Part shown: in pieces, positions 9,300 through 16,913 of the stretch | Layout: every line of letters starts with the position of its first letter | How positions within the stretch are numbered: position 1 is the first letter of the stretch | Assembly: GCA_902779675.1 (NCBI GenBank) | Contig: CACZCK010000013.1 | Location: forward strand, 1 to 64,000 | Length of the DNA stretch: 64,000 nucleotides | Direction: 5' to 3' | Source: an uncultured Coriobacteriaceae bacterium | Lineage (GTDB): Bacteria; Actinomycetota; Coriobacteriia; Coriobacteriales; Atopobiaceae | Made by a program: the position numbers and the translations under genes | Notes under the pieces: generated by a model | The model's input: only the letters and a program-made list of their open reading frames with translations | Databases searched by the model: none | Told to the model about the DNA's origin: nothing

Positions 9300-10058
9300 A
9301 TGAGCCTGCTCAACCTTCTGCGCGGCGAGGAGCCGGGCTACTTCAAGAACATCTCCGTGCAGTGGCGCGAGGGCACGGGCGGTCTGGGGGAGTACTTGAC
9401 CGAGTACGCCCTTGAGCACGGTGACCTGCCCGGCCGCAGGGCGGTGTTCCGCAACGTGCTGGTGCCCCGCAGCTCTGGCCCCACGAGCGAGTCCGAGGTC
9501 GACGTGCTCATGGTCCACGAGACTGGCGTCTACGTGATGGAGTCCAAGAACTACGCGGGCTGGATCTTCGGCGACGCCGAGCAGCGGCAGTGGACGCAGA
9601 CGCTGGAGCGCGGGCACAAGAACCGCTTCTACAACCCCATCATCCAGAACCGCGCGCATGTGAAGGCGCTCGCGGCGTGCCTGGGGCTGCCAGAGGACGC
9701 GTTTCGGTCCTACATTGTGTTCTCGGAGCGCTGCGAGCTTCGCAAGGTGCCGGCGAGCACGGAGGCATACGCGATCTGCCAGCGCCAGCACCTGCTCAAG
9801 GTGCTGCGCAAGGACATCGCCGGGCGTGAGCGCCGCTTCTCCGACGAGGAGTTCGACGCTCTGGCGGCCAAGGTCGGTCAGCTGGTCGCAGCCTCCACCG
9901 ACGAGGCGAAGGCCGAGCACGTGGAGCAGGCTCAGCGTGTGAAGGCCGGCGAGGTCTGCCCCAGGTGCGGCGGAGAGCTGGTCCGCCGCAAGGGCAAGTA
10001 CGGCGAGTTCCTGGGTTGCACAAACTACCCGCGGTGTAGGTTTACGAGGAATGCGTGA
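9300..10058 (+). CDS. NERD-domain nuclease-like protein with topoisomerase-type zinc finger
   Basis: A 252-residue protein. The N-terminal 180 residues are a NERD domain, a member of the restriction-endonuclease fold, with the catalytic pattern D68 ... E81-x-K83 in [20 protein letters not shown]. The C-terminus holds a four-cysteine zinc finger of the type-I-topoisomerase tail kind: C220PRC223 ... C240TNYPRC246. This pairing is widespread and is expected to bind and cut DNA. It lies 54 bases after the NADAR fusion gene on the same strand, so it may be the last gene of the candidate defence operon or an independent neighbour. The only upstream purine-rich site (GTGAGGAG) is further than ideal from ATG 9300. 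Confidence 0.85.
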   Translation: MSLLNLLRGEEPGYFKNISVQWREGTGGLGEYLTEYALEHGDLPGRRAVFRNVLVPRSSGPTSESEVDVLMVHETGVYVMESKNYAGWIFGDAEQRQWTQTLERGHKNRFYNPIIQNRAHVKALAACLGLPEDAFRSYIVFSERCELRKVPASTEAYAICQRQHLLKVLRKDIAGRERRFSDEEFDALAAKVGQLVAASTDEAKAEHVEQAQRVKAGEVCPRCGGELVRRKGKYGEFLGCTNYPRCRFTRNA

Positions 10059-10062
10059 CATC

Positions 10063-10165
10063 CCTTACAAGTCGGTTTCTCGATTTCAGGAGGCAAAACC
10101 GTTCGCAACATAAATGCAACCTTGCGGTAGGGGCTAAAGCTCTTTTTCAACCTTACAATTCGGTT
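10063..10165 (+). repeat. Pair of 15-bp direct repeats before the membrane-protein gene
   Basis: CCTTACAAGTCGGTT (10063-10077) recurs as CCTTACAATTCGGTT (10151-10165), 14 of 15 identical and 88 bases apart. They lie in the leader of the downstream gene and could be binding sites for a regulator. No promoter is obvious. Confidence 0.45.
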
Positions 10166-10263
10166 GTGCGAACTCTTCCGTTTTGACTGATTGAGGAATT
10201 CGCCGATTTCGTCAGAGTGATTTGTTCAGGGGGTAATGGCCCGTTCGAGAAGAGGGGGAACAA

Positions 10264-10719
10264 ATGAGCGAGTATGAACAGGCAACTCTCGCAAAGAACC
10301 AGCGACTGACTATCATCATCAGGTTGATAGCAACTGTAGCCTTTGTTTCTTTGGCACTGATCTCATTCGCTAAACTCTCCGATCGGTTCTCATCTCCAGA
10401 AGCTTATTCTCACGAAATCGAGCAGCTTGACAAAAGAAAAGAAACCGCAGCTACTCTGTCAGTTGTCGCGGCAGCGGCTTCTGCTGGCGTTACAATCATT
10501 CCCGATGATGTCTGCACGCCGATTGCACAACAATTAGCCGAAATCAGCAAGGATCTTGGTATCGTAACGGGTGCGGTGATCTTGGAGAAATACGCGATGA
10601 CCATCTTGGGCTTTGCAGTGTTTCGCTTTATCCTGCCACTGACGATGTTGGTGCTCGCTGTGTGTGCCATAGCACCAGATTCTTCTTCCACTTTTTGGCG
10701 CCGTGCGGTGCTGCTGTAG
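10264..10719 (+). pseudogene. Membrane protein, N-terminal part of a frameshifted gene
   Basis: The frame from ATG 10264 (GAGGGGGAACAA upstream) gives 151 residues: a first membrane helix (TIIIRLIATVAFVSLALISF), a charged stretch, an alanine-rich segment and a second helix (LGFAVFRFILPLTMLVLAV). It resembles the front of a coriobacterial inner-membrane family that continues with a further helix and a long loop. That continuation is found here in the minus-one frame from about base 10690. One extra T in the run at 10692-10696 would join both parts into one protein of about 329 residues. I therefore treat this and the next entry as one gene, broken by mutation or sequencing error. Confidence 0.6.
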
Positions 10720-11252
10720 TTAGAGTGCTTCTGGCTTCACTGATTATCTGGTATTCGGTGCCGCTTGGAGTCAGGGCATCAGATATGATTTTTGATACCT
10801 ACGAAGAGACAATTAACAACGCTATTGAAAACGCTAAGCTTGCGGAGGAGCTGACGAAGCAAAAGGATGAGGCGAGCAGGAGTTCGGATGCTGCTTCGGA
10901 TAGGAAACTCGAGTTCTCTATTGATGGCTTTGTCGACGCGCTGGCATCCATTCCCTCGGCAATTGCCAACGTAGCTGGTTCGGTCGCTTCCTCTGCCAGC
11001 GATAAGGTCTCTGTCTTGGTGGGGTGGGCGAAGGTTGTCCTTACTCAGATTACAGAGGGCTTTGCGGTTCTGGTTGTGACAACCTGCATCATTCCTCTGC
11101 TTGTGCCTTTGTTGATGTTCTGGCTCGCTAAGCTCTTGCTTCAGCCGTCATCTGCGTCGCTTCCTTCGCTCCCGCAATTTGCCAGCGTTTCGCTCCTTCC
11201 CTCTGCAGATCAGAATTCCCTTGGGTCACCAGTTCGCAATCGGAAGAAATAG
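10662..11252 (+). pseudogene. Membrane protein, C-terminal part of a frameshifted gene
   Basis: This frame supplies the second half of the gene that begins at 10264. True homologous sequence seems to start near 10690 (FLAPCGAAVVRVLLASLIIW); the residues before it are out of frame. It has a membrane helix, then a loop with a short coiled coil (NAIENAKLAEELTKQKDEA), an Ala/Ser-rich segment and a last strong membrane helix (AVLVVTTCIIPLLVPLLMFW). No convincing ribosome binding site precedes ATG 10662, which argues against an independent gene. Function unknown. Confidence 0.55.
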
Positions 11253-11297
11253 TATTCCGCGTGCTACAAGCAGCTTTCTTTTGAGTGGGGGTCGGCT

Positions 11298-12005
11298 ATG
11301 AACAAATGCATCAGGTTGGCGCTTATTCCGGGCTTCTGCCTCGCCTTGCTATTGACTGGTTGTGGTCATGAACACGTATGGAAAGATGCTACGTGCGCCG
11401 AGCCCGCCACATGCGAAGAGTGTGGGGAGACCGAAGGCGAACCTCTAGGCCACACCTGGAGTGAAGCGACTTGCACGGATCCCAAGACATGCTCGGTTTG
11501 TGGGGAAACAGAGGGAGAACCTCTTGGTCATGACTGGCAGCCAGCTACGCACGAGAGTCCTGAAACTTGCTCGAGGTGCGGAGAGACTAGAGGAGACGTC
11601 CTTCTCTACGAAGTTCCAGCTGGTCTGACTAGCGGATATGAGTTTGGCGAATTCGATAGGTTCAACAGCTTTGCCAGCGAAAATGGCCTTGGCGGTACGA
11701 TGATTTGGTTCAACGGTTCCTATGAGCATGTTTCCTCAATGGACATGTCTGAAGTACAGGAATCGTTGGAGGTCTTTATCACGATGGCAACAGATGAAGA
11801 CGGTCACGAATGGCTCGTCCAGATGGATCTCAGCGAGTACGGAGCGATAGACAAGTACAAGAACCTAGAGGGTCATCAGCTATGCATATTGGGTCAATAC
11901 GAAGGCTACTCAGAAGTCTACGAAGCGCCCACCATTACGCTTGAGAAGATTTTCGACCGTAGTACGGGAAACATGATTATCTCGACGTGGTTTACGGAAC
12001 TGTGA
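11298..12005 (+). CDS. Lipoprotein with repeated CxxC knuckles
   Basis: A 235-residue lipoprotein. The signal peptide ends in the lipobox LLTGC, so Cys 22 should be lipidated and the protein held on the outer face of the membrane. Three repeats of about 25 residues follow, each of the form H-x-W-x5-C-x2-P-x-T-C-x2-C-G-E, which looks like a small zinc- or disulfide-stabilised module common in gut Firmicutes and Actinobacteria. The C-terminal 140 residues are an unassigned domain. The gene sits 45 bases after the broken membrane-protein gene and ends at a strong shared terminator. Confidence 0.75.
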   Translation: MNKCIRLALIPGFCLALLLTGCGHEHVWKDATCAEPATCEECGETEGEPLGHTWSEATCTDPKTCSVCGETEGEPLGHDWQPATHESPETCSRCGETRGDVLLYEVPAGLTSGYEFGEFDRFNSFASENGLGGTMIWFNGSYEHVSSMDMSEVQESLEVFITMATDEDGHEWLVQMDLSEYGAIDKYKNLEGHQLCILGQYEGYSEVYEAPTITLEKIFDRSTGNMIISTWFTEL

Positions 12006-12046
12006 CGACTGGCGCCTTGCTAGTTTGGGCTGGTCAGACCTTTCTT

Positions 12047-12088
12047 TAGCAGGGCCGGCTGGTACGAAAGTCCCAGCCGGCCCTGCTA
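12047..12088. terminator. Bidirectional terminator
   Basis: A perfect 16-bp stem, TAGCAGGGCCGGCTGG paired with CCAGCCGGCCCTGCTA, around a 10-base loop. It lies between the 3' ends of two convergent genes and can serve both. Confidence 0.85.
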
Positions 12089-12127
12089 TCCTCGCGTTCG
12101 TTCGCTTCGCCTTCTCAATTGTCCAGA

Positions 12128-13570
12128 CTAGCTGACGCTCTTTAGAACGGCCTCTGCCTCAGAAATATCCGTCTTCGTGTACTCCCAGTCGAAGCCACTT
12201 GAATCGGTCAGAATCAGTATCGAGTCGTCTCCTGACCTCTTGAACTTGAGATGCTCTTGGAAGCCATCGTCGACATAATCGACCGTGAGGCCGTTATCAA
12301 GATCGCCCGAGCAAGGCAATACCATAGAGCCTGAATCGTTTGTGCCAAAGTACGTTACCGTCTTGTCGTCAAGGTCGATTAGGTAGTAGAGATCGTAGTT
12401 GGACATACTTCTTATGTAGGCATACTCGTACTTCGAGGTAGCTTTGGGCTTGCTCCCCGCGTTGGTGTTCGTCTTTGTGCTTGTCTCCGCCTGCTTGCTT
12501 GTTTTCTTCTGTGTGGCCGCGTCCTTCTTCGTGGTCTCTGCTTCCTTGTCTGCCTCGACCCCCTTTTCAGCTTCAGCCTTCTTCGCAACCTCAGCCTCGT
12601 CAGCTGTTAGAGCATTGATGATGGATGCCTCAAGCTTCTGCTGTTGAGAATCACTCAGATACCTTGAGGTGCGAATCACATACTCGCCGTTTGTCGTGTG
12701 CGAGCCAGCTAGGCTAAGGAAGCTGCCTGCGGAGCCTAGGTATTCGTCACGTGCCTGGGCGTCCTTCTCATTGCGGAACACCTCTACGCAACCACCGCCG
12801 TCAGTGCCCCTATCGATGACGTCGTCACCCTTCACCTTCTCCTCGACCAGATCTGACGAGAAGAACACTGCCGCGATGTAGCTGTCGTCCTTGCTGAGGC
12901 CCTTATTTGGATCGTGGTCTTTGGTTGCAGCTGTCGGCTCTTGGATATGCTCAACTCCCGTAAGACGGCCGATGACGAATTCTGCTGCCTGACTGCCTGC
13001 ATCCTCGGAGTCTCTTGCATCCGACTTGTTATCGTCGCTGGTCTCCGCCGAATCCGATTTGTCATCTTCGGCTATCGTTTGGCTCGCCTCTATCTCTGAG
13101 CCTGCCCCCTCAGCACTGGCATCAGACTTGTCCTTGCCGGAAGACGCGCCCATACCGATGTAGATAATCCAAGCTATGACGATGATGCCTATGCGGACCT
13201 TCTCATCCAGCTTCTTGTTGCGCATCATCAAGATCGTTAGGGGTATTGGGAAGATGAATATCCAGCCAAGAACCCATAACCACGTCTTGCGCTTCTTCTT
13301 TGGCCGCCCTTGTTGTTCGGGTATTTGCATAGGCTGCGATGGTATCTGATAGGGTTGCTGGGTTGAGCTCTGGGCGAACTCTGCCTGCGCTCTCTGACGA
13401 CCCTTCTCAAATTCATAGCCTGCTTGCTCAGCATTGTCGTAGCGTATATGCTGCGCTTCATCATCAATGGGAAACGTTGTCCCGCAGAACTGACACGAAG
13501 CCTGTCCCTTTTCAATATCCACGTTCAGTTGTGCTCCGCACGCCGGACATGTGAATGCGACCAACTTCAT
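12128..13570 (-). CDS. Zinc-ribbon membrane protein
   Basis: A 480-residue protein. It opens with a zinc ribbon (CPACG ... CQFCG, residues 9-33), then a Gln/Pro-rich linker, a basic patch PKKKRKTW and two membrane helices (near residues 97-120 and 128-145). A long low-complexity stretch rich in Asp, Ser, Glu and Ala follows, then an outside domain that starts FVIGRLTGVEHIQEP. A second low-complexity Lys/Thr/Ala run (near 355-395) leads to a C-terminal beta-rich domain. Proteins with this layout are common in Coriobacteriia and unstudied. The low-complexity parts suggest a spacer through the cell wall. Confidence 0.75.
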   Translation of the reverse strand: MKLVAFTCPACGAQLNVDIEKGQASCQFCGTTFPIDDEAQHIRYDNAEQAGYEFEKGRQRAQAEFAQSSTQQPYQIPSQPMQIPEQQGRPKKKRKTWLWVLGWIFIFPIPLTILMMRNKKLDEKVRIGIIVIAWIIYIGMGASSGKDKSDASAEGAGSEIEASQTIAEDDKSDSAETSDDNKSDARDSEDAGSQAAEFVIGRLTGVEHIQEPTAATKDHDPNKGLSKDDSYIAAVFFSSDLVEEKVKGDDVIDRGTDGGGCVEVFRNEKDAQARDEYLGSAGSFLSLAGSHTTNGEYVIRTSRYLSDSQQQKLEASIINALTADEAEVAKKAEAEKGVEADKEAETTKKDAATQKKTSKQAETSTKTNTNAGSKPKATSKYEYAYIRSMSNYDLYYLIDLDDKTVTYFGTNDSGSMVLPCSGDLDNGLTVDYVDDGFQEHLKFKRSGDDSILILTDSSGFDWEYTKTDISEAEAVLKSVS

Positions 13571-13867
13571 TTAGGCTCCCAACCTTAGCGCGAGGGTTCA
13601 ACAACCTGGTTGTCCCCTAATTCTCGATGAACGACCGCAGTCAGCGCACCTATCTAATACGAGAGGTTGCTCCTGCATTTCGATTGTAGTCACTTTGCCA
13701 GCGGTGCGTCTTTACCTTACAGCTGAAGAGCCCCACGAGCTCTTGTCAACCTTGCTTCACGCCTCAGGTAAAACCTGATTGACGCGGGGTGACTCCGTCC
13801 GCAAGGCAAGTCTCCCTGGAGGCCTGCCACATGTCTTATGCGCAGCTGTCAACTATTGCTGGTAAAA

Positions 13868-13918
13868 CCGCTGGTATGACAGTATCGACGGCCTTATCGC
13901 TTTAAGTGACGTGGCCTG
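13868..13918. repeat. 51-bp dispersed repeat, copy A
   Basis: It starts CCGCTGGTATGACAGTAT and ends AAGTGACGTGGCCTG. It matches copy B at 14242-14292 with about six differences. In copy B the sequence spans the stop codon and terminator of a small minus-strand gene, so copy A looks like the leftover 3' end of a second copy. Confidence 0.7.
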
Positions 13919-13921
13919 GAG

Positions 13922-13955
13922 CTCGCGCAAGAGGGGCTATTCCCTCTTGCGCGAG
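13922..13955. repeat. Intergenic palindrome, dispersed family member 1
   Basis: CTCGCGCAAGAGGG (13922-13935) and CCCTCTTGCGCGAG (13942-13955) are perfect 14-bp arms around GCTATT. A further half-copy, CCCTCTTGCGCGGGCAATC, follows at 13962-13980. Related palindromes occur at 14041, 31105 and 41807. Confidence 0.75.
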
Positions 13956-14040
13956 TAATCTCCCTCTTGCGCGGGCAATCAGCATATTCTCTATCCCTCG
14001 TGCGCGGGCATTCGCGTGCGGGCTCGCAAAGGCAACCTTT

Positions 14041-14068
14041 GCGCATAAGGGGAGTACCCCTTGTGCGC
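14041..14068. repeat. Intergenic palindrome, dispersed family member 2
   Basis: GCGCATAAGGGG and CCCCTTGTGCGC form 12-base arms with one mismatch around AGTA. It has the same GCGCA...GGG / CCC...TGCGC plan as the palindrome at 13922. Confidence 0.65.
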
Positions 14069-14241
14069 GAGCGGATAAATGAGCAGATAAACGAGCGGCT
14101 AAAGCAGAATGTCTCCGCGCGGTGGCGCGAAGGCACCTGTCGTGGCGTCGTTGACTGGAATCCTCGCGCGTGGGTATACTAAGGCCGACGGCCAGCCTAG
14201 TCGTAGTTAACGGGAGCTAGGCAGCGCCATCTTTAGCTAAG

Positions 14242-14292
14242 CCGCTGGTATGGCAGTACCGGCGGCTTTATCGCTTTAAGTGACGTGGCCTG
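14242..14292 (-). terminator. 51-bp repeat copy B, stop codon and terminator of the small gene
   Basis: On the minus strand this repeat encodes the last residues (RPRHLKR) of the small ORF and its TAA. It is followed by a stem, GCCGCCGGTA paired with TACCAGCGGC around CTGCCA. The stem would work as a terminator, although the T-run after it is short. Confidence 0.5.
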
Positions 14293-14417
14293 ACGCGTGC
14301 CCGGTTCGCATCCTCGTTCCCATCCCGGATGTGTCTCAGCAGCTCCAAGAGGGCCTCGACCGCCTCGACGACCCGTGTGAGCAGCCGCAGAGCGGCTAAG
14401 ACGATTTCGTGATCCAT
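14268..14417 (-). CDS. Small amphipathic protein, 49 residues
   Basis: ATG 14417 on the minus strand is preceded by AAAGGAGCTCTGCC, a near-perfect Shine-Dalgarno site. Residues 4-28 (EIVLAALRLLTRVVEAVEAL onward) form one amphipathic or weakly hydrophobic helix, followed by a charged tail with many Arg. The ribosome binding site is locked in an 8-bp hairpin, and the gene lies inside 13-bp inverted repeats. The plan (short helical peptide, sequestered start, own terminator) recalls type I toxins, but no antisense RNA has been shown. It could also be a harmless small protein. Confidence 0.55.
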   Translation of the reverse strand: MDHEIVLAALRLLTRVVEAVEALLELLRHIRDGNEDANRARVRPRHLKR

Positions 14418-14424
14418 GGCAGAG

Positions 14425-14444
14425 CTCCTTTCTCTCGAAAGGAG
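14425..14444 (-). promoter_or_regulatory. Hairpin that sequesters the ribosome binding site
   Basis: In the minus-strand transcript CTCCTTTC pairs with GAAAGGAG through a GAGA loop of the GNRA type. The pairing arm is the Shine-Dalgarno sequence of the 49-residue ORF, so translation should be weak unless the hairpin opens. Confidence 0.55.
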
Positions 14445-14692
14445 GCGCTGCCTAGCACGTAGTAGGCCGACCGTCGACCGGATGCCCATCATATACCGAC
14501 GGACACCTTGCCTTCGCGTGCTTCTTGGGCGGCCCGGCCCGGCCAAAACACATACAACAGCTGTTCATGCAGGCGGACGAGGTGCGTCCTAATTTACACA
14601 CTTGAATACTGTGTGATGAAGCTCGACGCACACCTTGGTACCGCATACCCTATCCTTGAGCTACGACCCGCCCACACCCCTGCGAGGCGCGC

Positions 14693-15568
14693 ATGAAGAC
14701 CGATGTAAAGATTGTGGCCCGCAACCTCAAATGGCTGCGCAACCTGTACGGCGAGAACCAGGTCCAGCTGGGGGCCGCCATTGGCGTCGGCGGCTCGACC
14801 ATCTCGGACATCGAGCGAGGGGTCAAATACAGCACCCACGTCGTCGAGCTCATTGCGCAGCATTACGGCGTGCCCGTCGAGATGCTGTACAGCGACGACT
14901 CCCACAAGAGCAAGAGGTTCACGCCGCACAGCATCGCCGCCTCCGGGCCGCTCGTTGTCAAGGCGTTGGTGGGGTTCTACGCGGGCGACGCGCCCGAGAG
15001 GTCAGACTTCCGCAATGCCTGCGAGGAGTGCGCCTCGCTGACCAGCTCCGAGGCGCTGCGGCTGGACCAGCCCATGCTGCAAGCCCGTCTCGACCGATGC
15101 ATCCGGGTGTTTGCCGCGCACGAGAACAAATACCCCGCCGAGGCCCACGCCAACACGGTCTCGGCCATCGTGCTGCGCTGGTTGCGTGCCGCAGACCCAA
15201 GCGCAACGCTGCTTGCCGACGCGCTTGTGCAAGACCCCGACATGTCTGACGAGGCCTTTGTGCGCCTGCTGCCCAACGCAAACGACCTGCGGGCCATCGA
15301 TGGCAGGTCCCAGCAGCGCAAGATGATCGAGGCCTCCTACCAAGACGTGATGGACCACCTCGAGGCTCTGCGTCAGATTCCCGATTGGTCCGACTACGCC
15401 GAGCGTTGCGTGGCGCTGCTGTACCTGCTGGGGTTGACGGATGCGGACCTCGACCAAGAGACCAGTACGATTGTGGGGCTCGAGATGCTCAAGAGTCAGG
15501 CCCTGCTGGGCAACGAGCCGAGCCTGCTCTTGATGGCGCGCCTGCTAGACCTTCTTGACGGCAACTGA
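14693..15568 (+). CDS. XRE-family transcriptional regulator
   Basis: A 291-residue protein with an N-terminal Cro/C1-type helix-turn-helix at residues 8-64: LKWLRNLYGENQVQLGAAIG, then GGSTISDIERG and HYGVPVEMLY. The remaining 220 residues are helical and probably sense a ligand or dimerise; I do not recognise the domain. A perfect 19-base palindrome sits at its stop codon, directly upstream of the next gene, and is a good candidate for its operator. The adjacent small gene is thus its likely target. Confidence 0.8.
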   Translation: MKTDVKIVARNLKWLRNLYGENQVQLGAAIGVGGSTISDIERGVKYSTHVVELIAQHYGVPVEMLYSDDSHKSKRFTPHSIAASGPLVVKALVGFYAGDAPERSDFRNACEECASLTSSEALRLDQPMLQARLDRCIRVFAAHENKYPAEAHANTVSAIVLRWLRAADPSATLLADALVQDPDMSDEAFVRLLPNANDLRAIDGRSQQRKMIEASYQDVMDHLEALRQIPDWSDYAERCVALLYLLGLTDADLDQETSTIVGLEMLKSQALLGNEPSLLLMARLLDLLDGN

Positions 15569-15586
15569 CTTCGCAACTTGCGAAGT
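15568..15586. promoter_or_regulatory. Perfect 19-base palindrome, candidate operator
   Basis: ACTTCGCAA-C-TTGCGAAGT has 9-bp arms. It begins at the last base of the regulator's stop codon. It lies about 20 bases upstream of a possible -10 box (TAGAAT, 15608-15613) for the next gene. It could alternatively be a hairpin for RNA ends, but it has no T-run. Confidence 0.5.
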
Positions 15587-15646
15587 TGCCGCCTGCGCCG
15601 CCCCTGTAGAATTAGGCTCCAACTGTCAGGGAGAGGGGAGAGCGCA

Positions 15647-16123
15647 ATGAGCGACCGCAACAACGACGCGACCAACAACGAGCTGCCTCGGTACGCACAG
15701 TATACGGACATGATCATGGGGCACGTCGGCTCCACGAATGTCGACCTCGGCTGGCTCGAGGACTACGACCTCGACATGATCGACGGGATCGGGAGCTTTG
15801 TGCATTACGAGGCCTGCAAGCAGGAGATCTTTGTCAAGGACAGCCCGTTTGCGTCGGTGGAGGACCTGGCCGTCTACGGCAACGGCGTGAGCATCTCGTT
15901 CTGGGACGCGTTCTCGGTCCTGCGCAGCCAGTGCAAGGAGCCGACGAACCTGTTTCTGATCCTGCTGCTGCTTTCGGACCTCGCGTACAAGAACGGTGCA
16001 CGCGACGCGTTTGAGGGCCGGCTCTCGGCCGAGGCGCTGCGCAAGCTTGCCGAGAACCGTGCGGCGGCCGACCGCGGACGCCAGGCCCGCAAGGATTTCT
16101 TCGACGACATCCGGGGCTGCTAG
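15647..16123 (+). CDS. Hypothetical cytosolic protein
   Basis: A 158-residue acidic protein that starts at ATG 15647 (GGGAGAGGGGAGAGCGCA upstream; an earlier in-frame ATG at 15578 lacks such a site). It has no membrane helix or known motif; the middle reads SVEDLAVYGNGVSISFWDAF and the C-terminus is an Ala/Arg-rich helix. The XRE gene and palindrome immediately upstream suggest joint regulation. Family not recognised. Confidence 0.65.
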   Translation: MSDRNNDATNNELPRYAQYTDMIMGHVGSTNVDLGWLEDYDLDMIDGIGSFVHYEACKQEIFVKDSPFASVEDLAVYGNGVSISFWDAFSVLRSQCKEPTNLFLILLLLSDLAYKNGARDAFEGRLSAEALRKLAENRAAADRGRQARKDFFDDIRGC

Positions 16124-16212
16124 GAGCGCCGCCGCGCGGCGCTGCGCACGACAAACGCACAGATAATCGCAGCACAAACGCACAAGTAACGCGCTACAAA
16201 CGGGAGGCTCAC

Positions 16213-16752
16213 ATGGACGAGCTCGGGCATATGCAGCTCTTTGGCTTTATGGCGACGGTCATGCTGGCTGCCGTGTGCAAGGAGGGGAGGGACGGCTCGC
16301 ACGGGCAGTTTCTGGCTGTTCATGGGCAGGGCATCCTGACCGTCCTGCGTAGCCTCATTAGGATCACGCTGTCACTGGGGGTTTGGTTCACGATCTGCCT
16401 CTGGACGTACATGCGCTTAACGTCCGCGACCCAAGGGAACCTCTTTGCTTTCATGCGCACCGGCACCCTGTTGCAGCGCATGGCCGGCTATTGCCTGGCG
16501 CGTTCGGTGCCTGCGCTGTTCATGTCCATATTTGCGCTGATGTTTGCCTCGGACGAGTATGGCGACTCCAATGCCGGGCCGGGCGACGTCGTGCTGCTCA
16601 TCTGCCAGGGCCTGCTCGACGGCCTGATGCTTCCGTTTGGGTTTGCGCGCCTACCGTGGGAGACGAGCGGGGCCACTGGCCGTGCGACCGCGCTGTTGGG
16701 GGTGGCGTTTCTCACGTTCTTGGCCTGCGGGACCCTCTCGCTGGCGGTCTGA
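16213..16752 (+). CDS. Hypothetical membrane protein
   Basis: A 179-residue protein with about four membrane helices (near 7-22, 43-66, 86-113 and 158-178) and short loops. ATG 16213 follows GGGAGGCTCAC. It lies 90 bases downstream of the previous gene and may share its transcript. No transporter or enzyme motif is visible. Confidence 0.65.
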   Translation: MDELGHMQLFGFMATVMLAAVCKEGRDGSHGQFLAVHGQGILTVLRSLIRITLSLGVWFTICLWTYMRLTSATQGNLFAFMRTGTLLQRMAGYCLARSVPALFMSIFALMFASDEYGDSNAGPGDVVLLICQGLLDGLMLPFGFARLPWETSGATGRATALLGVAFLTFLACGTLSLAV

Positions 16753-16776
16753 GCCGCTTTGGGTGGCGCATCGCAT

Positions 16777-16903
16777 GAACGTTGTTGCCGTTATGCACGG
16801 ATATATAACCCCATTTCGTGTAGCGGACAAACGGCAACTGGGGTTTTGCCGCGCCTCTACTCGAGTAACCCCTCAGTATCTATACACAGCGCCAACAACG
16901 TTC
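16777..16903. repeat. Structured intergenic element with 11-bp terminal inverted repeats
   Basis: GAACGTTGTTG (16777-16787) and CAACAACGTTC (16893-16903) are exact inverted repeats 105 bases apart. Inside lie AACCCCA and TGGGGTT, which can pair as a second stem. It separates two convergent genes and may be a decayed small element or a structured RNA end. Confidence 0.4.
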
Positions 16904-16913
16904 ACGGTAGGGC

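Larger units (their letters stand above)
14216..14456. mobile_element. Possible MITE-like element bounded by 13-bp inverted repeats
   Basis: GCTAGGCAGCGCC at 14216-14228 and GGCGCTGCCTAGC at 14444-14456 are exact inverted repeats. The 241-bp unit between them holds a 49-codon gene with its own ribosome binding site and a terminator. Part of the unit (51 bp) is repeated at 13868. No target-site duplication is certain. It may be a small mobile element or a self-contained small-protein cassette. Confidence 0.4.

Noticed and set aside
10691-10700. Programmed ribosomal frameshift at the T-run of the membrane-protein gene
   Set aside because: In the zero frame the codons are ACT TTT TGG, which does not fit the X-XXY-YYZ slippery pattern, and no downstream stem or pseudoknot is clear. 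An indel is the simpler explanation.
13894-14136. An 80-codon minus-strand frame
   Set aside because: It reads through palindromes and ends in the same RPRHLKR tail only because it crosses the 51-bp repeat. No ribosome binding site.
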